NCBI GenBank assembly: GCA_030690545.1
Contig: JAUYGN010000100.1
Coordinates: forward strand, 1 to 51,927
DNA length: 51,927 bases
Source of the DNA: Solirubrobacteraceae bacterium
GTDB lineage: Bacteria > Actinomycetota > Thermoleophilia > Solirubrobacterales > Solirubrobacteraceae
Direction: 5' to 3'
Shown here in pieces: positions 25,275 through 34,466 of this stretch. Positions within the stretch are counted from its first letter, which is position 1; every line of letters begins with the position of its first letter. The position numbers and the translations under genes are program-made. The notes below the pieces were generated by a model. The model had not been told where the DNA came from and searched no databases. It saw only the letters and a list, made by a program, of their open reading frames with translations.

Positions 25275-25970
25275 ATGGCGACGCGAGAGCACGACGCAAT
25301 CGAACTGCTCGCGAACGTCCGCGTCTTCGAGACGCTGGGCCCCGAGGAGCTCGCCCAGATCGCCGCGGTGACCGTGCCGCGCTCGTTCGGCGCGGGCCAC
25401 GTCATCTTCCGCGAGGGCGATCAGAGCGACACCTGCTACATCGTCGGCAGCGGCCACGCGCGAGCCGTCCGCGGGCATGGCGACGGCCGCCTGCTGACGC
25501 TCGCCCACTTCGGACCGGGCGACATCTTCGGCGAGCTGGCGATGTTCGACGACGAGCGCCGCTCGGCGACCGTCGAGACGCTCGACCCTGTCGACGCGGT
25601 CGCCGTGCTCGGCGCCGACATGCGCCGGCTGCTGCGCGAGCACCCGACGATCGCCGTCAAGCTCGTCGTCTCGCTCGGCCGCCGCCTGCGCGAGGCCAAC
25701 GAGCGCATCGCCCGCCAGTCCTTCCAGACCGTGCAGAGCCGCGTCGCGGGGGTCATCAGCCGGCTCGTCGCCCAGGCCCAGGCCGAGGGCGCCGGCGAAC
25801 GCGACGTGCTCGTGACCACGACGCAGGCCGACATCGCCCAGCTGGCGGGCTCGTCGCGCGAGTCGGCCAGCCGCTTCCTCGCCGTGCTCGAGCGCGCGGG
25901 CGTCGTGACCCAGGGCCGCGGCCGCGTGACCGTTCACGACCCCGGCGCGCTGGAGCGCTACGTCTTCTGA
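25275..25970 (+). CDS. Crp/Fnr-family transcriptional regulator
   Basis: The 231-aa regulator has an N-terminal cyclic-nucleotide-binding fold. The phosphate-binding cassette FGELAMFDDERRSATVETL keeps the Glu, Arg and Ser expected for cNMP binding. A long dimer helix follows (LRRLLREHPTIAVKLVVSLG), then a C-terminal winged helix (TQADIAQLAGSSRESASRFL). No Cys cluster for Fe-S sensing is present, so it is Crp-like rather than Fnr-like. It ends at 25970, sharing one base with the Nudix ATG, so the two genes form an operon. Targets are unknown. Confidence 0.93.
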   Translation: MATREHDAIELLANVRVFETLGPEELAQIAAVTVPRSFGAGHVIFREGDQSDTCYIVGSGHARAVRGHGDGRLLTLAHFGPGDIFGELAMFDDERRSATVETLDPVDAVAVLGADMRRLLREHPTIAVKLVVSLGRRLREANERIARQSFQTVQSRVAGVISRLVAQAQAEGAGERDVLVTTTQADIAQLAGSSRESASRFLAVLERAGVVTQGRGRVTVHDPGALERYVF

Positions 25971-26419
25971 TGGCGGCGACCGAGTTCTCGGCCGGCGGCG
26001 TCGTCGTCAACGCCGACGACGAGATCGTCGTGATCGTCCCGACGCGCCGCTCGGCCGACGGGTCGAAGGTCCTCGCGCTGCCCAAGGGCCACCCCGACGG
26101 GCAGGAGTCGGCGGCGCAGGCGGCGCTGCGCGAGGTGCGCGAGGAGGCCGGCGTCGAGGCCGAGGTGATCGGCTCGCTCGGCGAGGTGCGCTACTGGTAT
26201 CAGCGCGGCGGCCGGCGGATCGCCAAGGTCGTGGAGTTCTTCCTGCTGCGCTACGTGTCCGGCGACGTCGGCGACCATGATCACGAGGTCGAGCTGGCCC
26301 GCTGGATTCCCGCCGCGCAGGCGGCCGAGACCCTCTCCTACGCGGGCGAGCGCGACATGGTGCGCGAGGCGCTGACGCGGTTGGAGCGCGGCCGGGCTCG
26401 CGGCGACGACCACCTGTAA
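25970..26419 (+). CDS. Nudix hydrolase
   Basis: The 149-aa protein contains a full Nudix box, GHPDGQESAAQAALREVREE followed by AGV, preceded by the FSAGGVVVN strand. These enzymes hydrolyse nucleoside diphosphates linked to another group; the box does not fix the substrate. The sequence VLALPKGHPD and YWYQRGGRRIAKVVEFFLL resemble MutT or diadenosine-polyphosphate hydrolase types. It is cotranscribed with the Crp-type regulator by a TGATG junction. It ends shortly before the leaderless ASCH-like gene. Confidence 0.92.
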   Translation: MAATEFSAGGVVVNADDEIVVIVPTRRSADGSKVLALPKGHPDGQESAAQAALREVREEAGVEAEVIGSLGEVRYWYQRGGRRIAKVVEFFLLRYVSGDVGDHDHEVELARWIPAAQAAETLSYAGERDMVREALTRLERGRARGDDHL

Positions 26420-26422
26420 CCT
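26417..26422 (+). promoter_or_regulatory. -10 hexamer TAACCT for leaderless ASCH-like gene
   Basis: TAACCT overlaps the Nudix stop codon and lies 7 nt before the GTG of the next gene, supporting that GTG and separate leaderless transcription. Confidence 0.5.
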
Positions 26423-26429
26423 GCCGAGC

Positions 26430-26828
26430 GTGCAGGTTCTCAACTTCTACTCGACGATCTTCGCCGACCAGCTCAAGCGGGGGCGCAAGACGGCGACGAT
26501 CCGGCTCGGCGACAAGTCCCACAAGTACCGCAAGAACCAGGCGGTCCTCGTGACGATCGGCTACCAGCACTCGCCGCGCGAGAAGGTCTTCATGGCCGTC
26601 ATCGACAGCGTCGAGGTCAAGCGCGTCAAGGAGCTCTCGCCGCGCGACATCGAGCACGACAACCCGGAGTTCCGGCGCACCGAGGAGATGGTGAAGTTCC
26701 TCGAGCAGATCTACGGCCGCGACGTGACGCTCGAGGACACCGTCACCGTCGTGCGCTTCAGCCAGATCATCGAGAACCCGCCGTCGATGACCGAGCGCAT
26801 GCACGGCATCGGCGGCGCGCAGAACTGA
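26430..26828 (+). CDS. ASCH-domain-like protein
   Basis: The 132-aa protein starts at GTG (VQVLNFYSTIFADQLKRGRK). It shows the ASCH/YqfB-like pattern: early Lys/Arg-Thr (GRKTATIRLGDKSHKY), then a beta-barrel (VLVTIGYQHSPREKVFMAVI) and C-terminal helices. ASCH domains are PUA-related folds thought to bind RNA or nucleotides. The specific role is unknown. It lacks a ribosome site and probably is translated leaderless. A membrane protein gene converges on its 3' end. Confidence 0.75.
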   Translation: MQVLNFYSTIFADQLKRGRKTATIRLGDKSHKYRKNQAVLVTIGYQHSPREKVFMAVIDSVEVKRVKELSPRDIEHDNPEFRRTEEMVKFLEQIYGRDVTLEDTVTVVRFSQIIENPPSMTERMHGIGGAQN

Positions 26829-26863
26829 GCGCCGCTTCCGGCCGGCCGCTCGGCCTGACAGGG

Positions 26864-26876
26864 GACGCTGAGCGTC
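26864..26876. terminator. Small hairpin at the convergent junction
   Basis: GACGC-TGA-GCGTC lies between the ASCH-like gene and the membrane protein and runs into the latter's stop codon. It is short and lacks a T tract. Confidence 0.3.
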
Positions 26877-27396
26877 AAACGGGCGGCCAGACCGTCGGCC
26901 GGTCGCCGAGCGGGGGTGCCGGGGGCGGCACCGGGTGACCACGTGCCCCCGGACGAGCGCCCAGACACGCCCCCGCCAGGATGACGGCGGCGCCGGCCAG
27001 CGCGACCCACGGTCCCCATTGCAGGGCGATGAGGTCGCCGCCCGGGCCCGGCTTGTCGAGCATCGCGACGACGGTCGCCAGCGCCGCGCCGCCGCCGGCC
27101 AGCGCCGCGACGTCGAGCCGACCGAGCGCGGCCGCGAACCCCGCCGCCAGCGCGCAGCCCAGCAGCACGACGTCGGTCTTCTCGAAGGCCTCCCAGCCGT
27201 TGACGACGATGCGCTCGGGGAGGATCGACAGCAGCCCGCGCGCGAACTCTCCGACGACGCCCGGGAGCTGGCCGCTCTGCTGCGTGATCGTGTCCCGCGC
27301 GGCCCCGCTCAGCTCGATCGCGTACCACGGAGCGAACAGCGCGGCGACGACGATCGCCGCTCCGAGCAGCACTCCGGAGGTGCGCGAATCGCTCAT
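26875..27396 (-). CDS. Four-pass membrane protein, unknown function
   Basis: From ATG 27396 (MSDSRTSGVLLGAAIVVAAL) the 173-aa protein has four hydrophobic segments: residues ~8-28, ~75-92, ~95-112 and ~125-145. It has a Pro-rich C-terminal tail. The region between segments 1 and 2 (TQQSGQLPGVVGEFARGLLS) would be outside the membrane. No transporter or enzyme signature is recognised. It diverges from groES across the CIRCE region, so it might share heat-shock control; this is positional inference. Confidence 0.75.
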   Translation of the reverse strand: MSDSRTSGVLLGAAIVVAALFAPWYAIELSGAARDTITQQSGQLPGVVGEFARGLLSILPERIVVNGWEAFEKTDVVLLGCALAAGFAAALGRLDVAALAGGGAALATVVAMLDKPGPGGDLIALQWGPWVALAGAAVILAGACLGARPGARGHPVPPPAPPLGDRPTVWPPV

Positions 27397-27464
27397 GGGC
27401 GCGACATCGGATCGTCCGCTCGCCACCGGGACCCGCAGCCGCGCGCTCTCGACGTAAAGATGTG

Positions 27465-27491
27465 TTGGCACTCTTCCCCCCAGAGTGCCAA
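27465..27491 (+). promoter_or_regulatory. CIRCE operator 1 (HrcA site)
   Basis: TTGGCACTC-N9-GAGTGCCAA, a perfect 9-9-9 inverted repeat matching the CIRCE consensus up to one compensated pair. A hexamer TATCGT at 27498-27503, lying between this and the second copy, can serve as -10 of groES. Confidence 0.95.
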
Positions 27492-27512
27492 GTGCGCTAT
27501 CGTCAGCCCACG

Positions 27513-27539
27513 TTGGCACTCGGCAGTCGAGAGTGCCAA
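27513..27539 (+). promoter_or_regulatory. CIRCE operator 2 (HrcA site)
   Basis: A second perfect TTGGCACTC-N9-GAGTGCCAA, 48 bp (center to center) from the first, lies about 30 nt upstream of groES and just after the expected transcription start. Confidence 0.95.
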
Positions 27540-27571
27540 GCCCATGTATCGCGAACTTGGAGGGTCAACAC

Positions 27572-27862
27572 ATGAAGCTCAAGCCCCTTGGCGACAGGCT
27601 CATCGTGCGGGCGATCGAGGAAGAGGAGACCACGGCCAGCGGTCTCGTCCTCCCCGACACCGCGAAGGAAAAGCCGCAGAAGGGCAAGGTCATCGCCGTC
27701 GGCGACGGCAAGTTCGACGAGGATGGCGACAAGCGCATCCCGCTCGACGTCTCCGAGGGCGACGAGGTTCTGTACTCGAAGTACGGCGGCACGGAAATCA
27801 AGGTCGACGGCGAGGAGCTGCTCGTGCTCCGCGAGTCCGACGTTCTCGCCAAGATCCTCTAA
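27572..27862 (+). CDS. groES: GroES co-chaperonin
   Basis: The 96-aa protein is a full-length 10-kDa chaperonin: [40 protein letters not shown] with its mobile loop, and the C-terminal [17 protein letters not shown]. It caps GroEL for protein folding in the cytoplasm. A GGAGGG ribosome site lies about 11 nt upstream. Two CIRCE elements in the promoter region indicate heat-shock repression by HrcA. groEL follows after 18 nt. Confidence 0.98.
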   Translation: MKLKPLGDRLIVRAIEEEETTASGLVLPDTAKEKPQKGKVIAVGDGKFDEDGDKRIPLDVSEGDEVLYSKYGGTEIKVDGEELLVLRESDVLAKIL

Positions 27863-27880
27863 GCAAGGAGAACCAGACTT

Positions 27881-29521
27881 ATGCCTCATAAGGAACTGCT
27901 GTACGACGTCGACGCGCGCAACGCCCTGCAGAGCGGCGTCGATGCGGTCGCCAACGCCGTCAAGGTCACGCTCGGTCCGAAGGGCCGCTACGTCGTCCTC
28001 GACAAGAAGTTCGGCGCTCCCACGATCACGAACGACGGCGTCACGATCGCTCGTGAGATCGAGGTCGAGGACGTCTTCCAGAACCAGGGCGCGCAGCTCG
28101 TCCGCGAGGTCGCCACGGCGACCAACGACGTCGCCGGCGACGGCACGACGACCGCGACCGTGCTCGCCCAGCAGATCGTTCGCTCGGGCCTGAAGAACGT
28201 CACCGCCGGCGCCAACCCGCTCGCGCTCAAGCGCGGCATCGAGCGCGCCGTCGAGGACGTCGTCGCGAACATCGCGCGCCAGGCCAAGGACGTCTCCGGC
28301 AAGGACCAGATCGCTCGCGTCGCGACGATCTCCGCCGGCGACGAGGAGATCGGCGACGTCATCGCCGACGCGATCGAGAAGGTCGGCAAGGACGGCGTCG
28401 TCAACGTCGAAGAGGGCCAGACGTTCGGCATGGACCTCGAGTTCACCGAGGGCATGCTGTTCGACAAGGGCTACATCTCGCCCTACATGGTCACCGACCA
28501 GGAGCGCATGGAGGCCGTCCTCGACGACCCCTACATCCTGATCGCCAACCAGAAGATCACCTCGGTGCGCGACGTGCTGCCGGTCCTCGAGGCCGTCATC
28601 CAGTCGGGCAAGCCGCTGCTGATCATCTCCGAGGACGTCGAGGGCGAGTCGCTCGCGACGCTCGTCGTCAACAAGCTGCGCGGCACGTTCACGGGCGTCG
28701 CCGTCAAGGCCCCCGGCTTCGGCGACCGCCGCAAGCGGATGCTCGAGGACATCGCGATCCTGACCAACGGCGAGGTCATCACCGAGGACATGGGCCTGAA
28801 GCTCGAGAACACGACGATCTCGCAGCTCGGGCGCGCACGGCGCGTCGTCGTCGGCAAGGACTCGACGACGATCGTCGACGGTGCCGGCGACGGCGCCGCG
28901 ATCAAGGGCCGCATCAACCAGCTCAAGGCCGAGATCGAGACGACCGACTCCGACTTCGACCGCGAGAAGCTCCAGGAGCGCCTCGCGAAGCTGTCGGGCG
29001 GCGTCGCCGTCGTCAAGGTCGGCGCGGCCACCGAGACGGAGATGAAGGAGAAGAAGCACCGCGTCGAGGACGCGCTGCAGGCGACCCGCGCCGCGCTCGA
29101 GGAGGGCATCGTCCCCGGCGGCGGCGTCGCGCTGCTGCAGGCCGAGGGCGCGATCGACGTCGACGCCTACGAGGACGACGAGAAGACCGGGGCGAAGATC
29201 GTCCTGCGTGCGCTCGAGGAGCCGCTGCGCCAGATCGCGCACAACGCCGGCCTCGAGGGCTCGGTCGTCATCAACGACGTCCGCAAGGCGAAGAAGGGCT
29301 GGGGCCTGAACGCCGCGTCCAACGAGATCGAGGATCTCGTCGCGGCCGGCATCATCGACCCCGCGATGGTCACGCGCTCGGCGCTGCAGAACGCCGCCTC
29401 GATCGCGAAGAACATCCTCACCACCGAGGCGATCGTCTGCGAGATCGAGGGCAAGGAGATGTCGATCCCCGGCATGGGCGGCGACGGCGGAATGGGCGGC
29501 GGCATGGGCGGCATGATGTAA
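27881..29521 (+). CDS. groEL: GroEL chaperonin (Hsp60)
   Basis: The 546-aa chaperonin begins [16 protein letters not shown]. It contains the ATPase signatures [17 protein letters not shown] and [12 protein letters not shown], the apical-domain core, and the typical Gly-Met-rich C-terminus (GGGMGGMM). It forms the folding chamber with GroES. AAGGAG lies 10 nt before the ATG. This copy is linked to groES and therefore is the housekeeping, CIRCE-controlled set. A perfect hairpin terminator follows the gene. Confidence 0.98.
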   Translation: MPHKELLYDVDARNALQSGVDAVANAVKVTLGPKGRYVVLDKKFGAPTITNDGVTIAREIEVEDVFQNQGAQLVREVATATNDVAGDGTTTATVLAQQIVRSGLKNVTAGANPLALKRGIERAVEDVVANIARQAKDVSGKDQIARVATISAGDEEIGDVIADAIEKVGKDGVVNVEEGQTFGMDLEFTEGMLFDKGYISPYMVTDQERMEAVLDDPYILIANQKITSVRDVLPVLEAVIQSGKPLLIISEDVEGESLATLVVNKLRGTFTGVAVKAPGFGDRRKRMLEDIAILTNGEVITEDMGLKLENTTISQLGRARRVVVGKDSTTIVDGAGDGAAIKGRINQLKAEIETTDSDFDREKLQERLAKLSGGVAVVKVGAATETEMKEKKHRVEDALQATRAALEEGIVPGGGVALLQAEGAIDVDAYEDDEKTGAKIVLRALEEPLRQIAHNAGLEGSVVINDVRKAKKGWGLNAASNEIEDLVAAGIIDPAMVTRSALQNAASIAKNILTTEAIVCEIEGKEMSIPGMGGDGGMGGGMGGMM

Positions 29522-29564
29522 GCCGCTGGGCGCCGCGCCGTCTGCGACGCCCGCACGTCCGTCC

Positions 29565-29592
29565 AGAGGGCCCGGCTTCGGCCGGGCCCTCT
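29565..29592 (+). terminator. Strong terminator after groEL
   Basis: A 12-bp perfect stem (AGAGGGCCCGGC pairing with GCCGGGCCCTCT) around a TTCG tetraloop, followed by a short T-containing stretch (GTCGTTTCG), 43 nt after the groEL stop. Confidence 0.9.
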
Positions 29593-29628
29593 GTCGTTTC
29601 GATTGCCGCTACGGTTGCGCTTCCGGGC

Positions 29629-30957
29629 ATGCGTCGATCGGCCTCCCCCTCTCGCTGCGCCCGCCGGCTGGCCACAGCCCTCACGCTGCTCGGCGTCGCG
29701 TCCGCCGCACCGGCGAGCGCCGCGACCTGGCGGCTGGAGCCGATCGCCGCCGCGACCGATGTCGCCGAGCTGCACGATCTCGCCTTCGACGCGCAGGGCA
29801 GCGCGCTGCTGAGCTGGCACGGCGCGCCGCAGGGCCGTGCGCCGGCCTTCGCCGGCGTCGCCTCACGCGATCTCACCGGCGCCTGGAGGCGTCCGGCCGA
29901 CCTCGCCGGCGTGGCCCCGGCCGGCGCCCAGATCCACCTCGTCGGCGCGACGCGCGCGCTGCTCGTCGCGCGCGAGGGCGCGACGCGCGCCAACCGGCGC
30001 CGACTCGTCGTCGCCGACGGTCGCTCGAACGGCGGATTCAGCGCGTCCAGCGGGCTCGACGAGTTCGTCGCCGGGCACTGGTCGGACGCCAACGCGCGCG
30101 GGGATGCGCTCGTCGCGTGGACCGTCGAGCGCTCGCCGTTCATCCGCCTCGCCGAGCGGGGCGCGGGCCAGCAGAGCTTCGGCGCCGCACGCGATCTCGC
30201 CGTCGGCAGGGCCGCGACCGTCGCGATCAACGCGCGCGGCGATCGCGTGCTCGCCTGGCGTGCCGGCCGGCGGCTGGCCGCGCGCGTGCGCCCGGCCGGC
30301 GGCACGTGGAGCCCGGCGGTGCGCTTCGGGCGCGTCGAGCAGATCCAGGGGCTGGCGCTGTCGGCGCTCGTGGCCCGCAACGGACGCGTCGTCGTGACCT
30401 GGGGCAGCGTCGGGCGCCCGTGCGGCGTATCGCTGCGCGATGGCGCCGGCAGCTGGCGCACCCGCACGCTCGAGCGCCGCTGCGGCCCGACCGGCGGCCC
30501 GTCGCGCGGCGCGCCAGTGCTGGCGCTGGCCGACTCGCGCGGGGCGACCTACGCCGCCTGGACGGGGCGCACGCGCAGCGGGCGCCGAGCCGTCAAGCTC
30601 GCGCGCGTCGGCCCGGCCGCGTCGACCCGCCCGCTCGTGCTGTCGCGCGAGCGAGGCGCGGTGCTCGACGACGTGGCCGCCGGCCCGAGCGGGTCGCTGG
30701 CGATCACCTACAACGCGCCGCGACCGACCACCGCGCGACCGCTGCTGCACGCGACGTTCGCGGCGCTGCGGCGTGGCACAGGCGGGTTCGGCCGCGCCGA
30801 CCGGCTGACGCCCGCCAACGTCTTCGCCGCGCAGGGCAGCCGCGTCGCGTTCGCGCCACGGACCGGCGAGCCGGTCGTCGCCGTGCCGTATCTCGTCGGG
30901 CGCACGGTCGCCGTCGCCGCCGCGGTCGGACCGGCGGCGCGCGCGACGACGCCGTGA
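29629..30957 (+). CDS. Secreted repeat (propeller-like) protein, unknown function
   Basis: The 442-aa product has a signal peptide of about 31 residues ending in the cleavage-like ASA. The mature part repeats short beta-strand units with the pattern 'DARGDALVAWT', 'NARGDRVLAWRAG', 'ARNGRVVVTWGS' and 'DSRGATYAAWTG', typical of a beta-propeller. Two Cys may pair (GRPCGVSLRD and LERRCGPT). No catalytic residues are recognised. It overlaps the following amidase start by a GTGA, so the two are probably cotranslated, although the amidase lacks a signal peptide. Confidence 0.8.
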   Translation: MRRSASPSRCARRLATALTLLGVASAAPASAATWRLEPIAAATDVAELHDLAFDAQGSALLSWHGAPQGRAPAFAGVASRDLTGAWRRPADLAGVAPAGAQIHLVGATRALLVAREGATRANRRRLVVADGRSNGGFSASSGLDEFVAGHWSDANARGDALVAWTVERSPFIRLAERGAGQQSFGAARDLAVGRAATVAINARGDRVLAWRAGRRLAARVRPAGGTWSPAVRFGRVEQIQGLALSALVARNGRVVVTWGSVGRPCGVSLRDGAGSWRTRTLERRCGPTGGPSRGAPVLALADSRGATYAAWTGRTRSGRRAVKLARVGPAASTRPLVLSRERGAVLDDVAAGPSGSLAITYNAPRPTTARPLLHATFAALRRGTGGFGRADRLTPANVFAAQGSRVAFAPRTGEPVVAVPYLVGRTVAVAAAVGPAARATTP

Positions 30958-32375
30958 CGGCAGCCGCGCTGATGCGCCGGCCGGTCGTCGAGCTGGCGGC
31001 GCTCGTGCGCCGCGGCGAGCTGTCGGCGCGCGAGCTCGTCGACGCGTCGCTGGAGCGCATCGACGCGATGCAAGCGGCGGTCAACGCCTTCGTCGACGTC
31101 GATCACGAGGGCGCTCGGAGCGCTGCCGACGCGATCGCGCCCGGCGACGAGCGTCCCTTCGCGGGAGTGCCGATCGCGATCAAGAACAACCGCGCCGTCG
31201 CGGGCATGCGGCTCACCGCGGGCGCGGCGCTGATGGGCGACCACAGGCCGTCGAGCGACCACAACGTCGTGCGCCGCCTGCGCGCCGCCGGCTTCGTCGT
31301 CGTCGGGACGACGGCCTTGCCGGAGTGGGGGATCCTGCCCGTGACCGAGGGTCTGCGGCTCGGCCCGACCCGCAACCCGTGGGACCCGCAGCGCACGCCG
31401 GGCGGCTCCTCCGGCGGCTCGGCGGCGGCCGTCGCGGCCGCGATGGTGCCGGTCGCGCACGGCAACGACGGCGGCGGATCGCTGCGGATCCCGGCCGCCT
31501 GCTGCGGCCTCGTCGGGCTCAAGCCCCAGCGCGGGCGGATCTCGCTGGCGCCCGACGCGGGCGAGGCCTTCCTCGTCCAGGACGGCGTGCTGACGCGCAC
31601 CGTGCCGGAGACCGCCGCACTGCTCGACGTGCTCGCGGGGCCCGAGCTCGGCGACGCGTCGTGGGCGCCGCCGCCGTGCGAGCCGTTCGCGGCGCGCGTC
31701 GCGCGCGAGCCCGGCCGGCTGCGGATCGGCATGACGACGCTGACGGCGCTGCTCGAAGCCGAGCTCGATCCCGCCTGCGAGCGTGCCGCCCACGACGCGG
31801 CGGCGCTGCTGGCGAGCCTCGGCCACGAGGTCGAGGAGGTGCGACCGCCGTGGCGGCGCCCCGGGCTGCTGGAGCTGTTCGCCAACGTCTTCGGCCCCGC
31901 GATCGGCACGTCGATCGCAACCGCCGGGGCGCTCGCCGGTCGTGCGCCGTGCGCGCGGGACATGGAGCCGCTGAGCTGGGCGCTGTGGGAGCGCTCGCAG
32001 GACATCGACGCGGTGCAGGCGGCGCTGGCCGGCTATGAGCTGCAGCGCTTCGCTCGCACGGTCACGACCTGGGCGGCGCCCTACGACGCCCTGCTGACGC
32101 CGGCGCTCGCGCAGCCGCCGCTGCCGATCGGCACGCTGGACGCCTGCGGGCCGGATCCGCTGGGGACGTTCGAGCGCTCCGGGCGCTTCACCCCCTACAC
32201 GGCGATCAGCAACGTCACGGGCTCACCGGCGATCTCGCTGCCGCTGTTCGCAGACGACAGCGGACTGCCGCTCGCGGTGCAGCTGATCGGCCGCCCGGCC
32301 GGCGAGGGAGCGCTGCTGGCGCTCGCCGCCCAGCTCGAGCGAGCGGCGCCGTGGGCGCAGCGACATCCGGTCTGA
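30954..32375 (+). CDS. Amidase signature-family enzyme
   Basis: The 473-aa protein shows the amidase Ser-cisSer-Lys triad. The catalytic Lys is in [14 protein letters not shown]. The Gly/Ser-rich signature [17 protein letters not shown] gives the cis-Ser and [19 protein letters not shown] gives the nucleophile region. It hydrolyses a carboxamide; the physiological amide is unknown. GatA-type glutaminase is unlikely because gatB and gatC are absent. The start is GTG overlapping the previous stop; ATG 30972 is possible. It ends in a hairpin shared with the convergent gene. Confidence 0.93.
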   Translation: MTAAALMRRPVVELAALVRRGELSARELVDASLERIDAMQAAVNAFVDVDHEGARSAADAIAPGDERPFAGVPIAIKNNRAVAGMRLTAGAALMGDHRPSSDHNVVRRLRAAGFVVVGTTALPEWGILPVTEGLRLGPTRNPWDPQRTPGGSSGGSAAAVAAAMVPVAHGNDGGGSLRIPAACCGLVGLKPQRGRISLAPDAGEAFLVQDGVLTRTVPETAALLDVLAGPELGDASWAPPPCEPFAARVAREPGRLRIGMTTLTALLEAELDPACERAAHDAAALLASLGHEVEEVRPPWRRPGLLELFANVFGPAIGTSIATAGALAGRAPCARDMEPLSWALWERSQDIDAVQAALAGYELQRFARTVTTWAAPYDALLTPALAQPPLPIGTLDACGPDPLGTFERSGRFTPYTAISNVTGSPAISLPLFADDSGLPLAVQLIGRPAGEGALLALAAQLERAAPWAQRHPV

Positions 32376-32400
32376 GCGGCGCGACGGCACCGTCGCCGCT
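32375..32400. terminator. Convergent-gene hairpin after amidase
   Basis: AGCGGC-GC-GACGG pairs with CCGTC-GCCGCT around a 2-nt CA with a 2-nt bulge. It begins at the amidase stop and lies in the gap before the NmrA-like gene's end. Confidence 0.5.
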
Positions 32401-32454
32401 GCCTGGGAGAAGCTGCCACGAGGACGTCCCAACTGGCGAGGCGGCGGCGGAGCC

Positions 32455-33387
32455 TCAGGCGCCGAGCACGGCGGCCATCGTGCGCGGCGTCACGCCGAGC
32501 GCCTCGGCGTCGGCGGTCCCGCGCGGCGCGATCATCGAGACCTCCAGCAGCTCCGCCTCGTCCCAGGTCGCCGGGGCGCGCGACTGCATGATCGTCTCGA
32601 CGAGGCGCAGGCCGCGGCTGACGAGCGGCGTCGGGACGCTGACCAGCCTGCGCGTGCGGCCCCCCGCGCGCACGACGAGATCGACGATCTCCCGGTGGGT
32701 CAGCGTCTGCGGACCGGCGAGCTCGTAGCGCTCGCCTCGCTCCGAGGGACGGCGCTCGTCGGCGACTCCGCCGGCGCGCGGCTCGGCGGCCGGCTGCGCC
32801 TCTGCACCGATCGCCGCGGCGATCGCGTCGGCGACGTCCTCTGCCCAGATCGGCTGGAAGACGGCCTGCCCGCGCCCGCTGACCGGCATCACCGGCAGCA
32901 GCAGCGCCATCCGCTCGAGCAGCGTCAGGAACATGTCGCCGGGCGCGTACACGAGCGACGGCGCGAACACCGTGTGGCGCACGTCGGAGGCGAGCACCGC
33001 GCGTTCGGCGAGCGCCTTGGCGCGCAGGTGGCGCGTGCGATCGTGGCTGAATGCGCCGAGCGAGCTCATGAAGACGAAGTGCTCGACGCCGGCGCGCTCG
33101 GCCGCCTGCACCATGCGCCAGGTAGCGATCCCGTTGAGCTCCTCGATCGAGCCCGCGGGCTGGTCGCGGATCGCGGCGGCGAGGTGCACGACGGTCCGCA
33201 CGCCGCGCATCGCGTTGCGAAACGACGGCGGATCGGCGAGGTCGCCGAGCGCGATCTGCACCCGCACGCGATCTGACCCCAGCCGTCGCGGATCGCGCAC
33301 CAGGCAGCGCACCGGTTCGCCGGCCGCGGCCAGGCGGCGCAGCAGCGAACGTCCGACGAGACCCGTGGCACCGGTCAGCAGAAGCAC
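32455..33387 (-). CDS. NAD(P)-binding (NmrA/NDUFA9-like) protein
   Basis: The 310-aa Rossmann-fold protein starts at GTG with MLLLTGATGLVGRSLLRRLA, the dinucleotide-binding GxTGxxG. It then has VVHLAAAIRD and a YxxxK-lacking atypical SDR centre (FVFMSSLGAFSHDR). Such NmrA or complex I 39-kDa-like proteins sense or bind NAD(P)H, and many are not true dehydrogenases. The start lies 6 nt behind TAGTAT, a probable leaderless -10. It diverges from the ferredoxin gene and no partner enzyme is visible. Confidence 0.88.
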   Translation of the reverse strand: MLLLTGATGLVGRSLLRRLAAAGEPVRCLVRDPRRLGSDRVRVQIALGDLADPPSFRNAMRGVRTVVHLAAAIRDQPAGSIEELNGIATWRMVQAAERAGVEHFVFMSSLGAFSHDRTRHLRAKALAERAVLASDVRHTVFAPSLVYAPGDMFLTLLERMALLLPVMPVSGRGQAVFQPIWAEDVADAIAAAIGAEAQPAAEPRAGGVADERRPSERGERYELAGPQTLTHREIVDLVVRAGGRTRRLVSVPTPLVSRGLRLVETIMQSRAPATWDEAELLEVSMIAPRGTADAEALGVTPRTMAAVLGA

Positions 33388-33393
33388 GCCTGG

Positions 33394-33400
33394 ATACTAT
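33394..33400. promoter_or_regulatory. Shared -10 element between NmrA-like and ferredoxin genes
   Basis: ATACTAT reads as TAGTAT on the minus strand, 6 nt before the NmrA-like GTG. On the plus strand it reads TACTAT, about 48 nt before the ferredoxin start. Confidence 0.5.
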
Positions 33401-33447
33401 GTTCGGCCGGTCCGACCCAGACAACAGCGAAGGAAACGACTGACTTC

Positions 33448-33714
33448 ATGGCCTACGTGATCGCGGAGCCCTGCATCGGCACGAAGGACAACTCGTGCGT
33501 CGAGGTCTGCCCCGTCGACTGCATCCATCCGACGACCGACGAACCCGACTACGACAAGGTCGAGATGCTCTACATCGATCCCGACGAGTGCATCGACTGC
33601 GATGCCTGCGTCGAGGCCTGCCCGGTCGACGCCTGCTTCGCCGAGGACCAGCTCCCGGAGGAGTGGCAGAACTTCACGCAGATCAACGCGGACTACTTCA
33701 AGTCCGGCGCGTAG
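33448..33714 (+). CDS. Seven- or eight-iron ferredoxin
   Basis: The 88-aa protein has the pattern of actinobacterial [3Fe-4S][4Fe-4S] ferredoxins: an N-terminal cluster site CIGTKDNSCVEVCPVDCIH and a second site CIDCDACVEACPVDAC. It transfers electrons to oxidoreductases such as cytochromes P450 or redox enzymes. The ATG has a purine-rich ribosome site (GAAGGAAACG) upstream. It diverges from the NmrA-like gene. No dedicated partner is obvious; the following carbonic anhydrase genes are probably transcribed separately. Confidence 0.95.
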   Translation: MAYVIAEPCIGTKDNSCVEVCPVDCIHPTTDEPDYDKVEMLYIDPDECIDCDACVEACPVDACFAEDQLPEEWQNFTQINADYFKSGA

Positions 33715-33803
33715 ACGGCCAGGGCTCGTCCGGGCCGGCTGCGAGCGTGCGTTCGAGGACGCGCAACGACCCCGGTCGGACGCCCATCGCGGCCGGCGAA
33801 GTC

Positions 33804-33809
33804 TAGGGT
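33804..33809 (+). promoter_or_regulatory. -10 hexamer TAGGGT for leaderless carbonic anhydrase gene
   Basis: TAGGGT lies 7 nt before the ATG at 33817, so the transcript probably begins at the start codon. Confidence 0.5.
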
Positions 33810-33816
33810 TCCGGGC

Positions 33817-34398
33817 ATGGGTGTCATCGATGAGCTGCTGTCCAACAACCGGGCATTCGCTGCATCGGTGCCCCGCCAGCACCTGGATGTCCGACCCAGG
33901 CGCAGGTTGGCCATCGTCACGTGCATGGACTCGCGCCTGAACGTCTTCGCGGCGCTGGGACTGGGCGAAGGCGAGGCGCACGTGCTGCGCAACGCCGGTG
34001 GCGTGATCACCGACGACGTGATCCGCTCGCTCGCCGTGTCGCAGCGGCGCCTCGGGACGCGCGAGGTCATGCTCATCCACCACACGGACTGCGGCATGCA
34101 GACCCTTACCGACGACGGTTTTCGCGCCGAGTTGCAGCAGGCGACCGGCGTCGCCCCGGCGTTCGCGATCGAGTCCTTCACCGACCTCGACGCAGACGTG
34201 CGCCAATCGATCCGGCGCGTCCGCCGGTCGGCGTTCCTCCTGCATCGGGACCTGATCCGCGGGTTCGTCTACGACGTCGACACGCATCGCCTGCGGGAGA
34301 TCCAGGTCGACCCGGAGCAGCGCGAGCCCGCGTCCGGATCGCTCGGCGCGGGCCTCGGCGGCGCCTCGGATGGCGCACGGCCGACACGCGACGATTAG
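33817..34398 (+). CDS. Beta-class carbonic anhydrase-like protein (first copy)
   Basis: The 193-aa protein has the beta-carbonic anhydrase zinc ligands Cys in VTCMDSRLN (with the Asp-Arg dyad) and His-x2-Cys in MLIHHTDCGMQT. RNAGGVITDDVIRSL is the family's active-site loop. It should interconvert CO2 and bicarbonate in the cytoplasm. The C-terminus (about residues 165-193) is Gly/Pro-rich. The start codon directly follows a leaderless -10. A second, related gene lies 68 nt downstream. Confidence 0.92.
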   Translation: MGVIDELLSNNRAFAASVPRQHLDVRPRRRLAIVTCMDSRLNVFAALGLGEGEAHVLRNAGGVITDDVIRSLAVSQRRLGTREVMLIHHTDCGMQTLTDDGFRAELQQATGVAPAFAIESFTDLDADVRQSIRRVRRSAFLLHRDLIRGFVYDVDTHRLREIQVDPEQREPASGSLGAGLGGASDGARPTRDD

Positions 34399-34466
34399 GC
34401 TATTCTCGATCTGAATTAGCTACATAGCTGACTCGGCGTCCGTACCCCCAGATCGGAGGTCCTACG

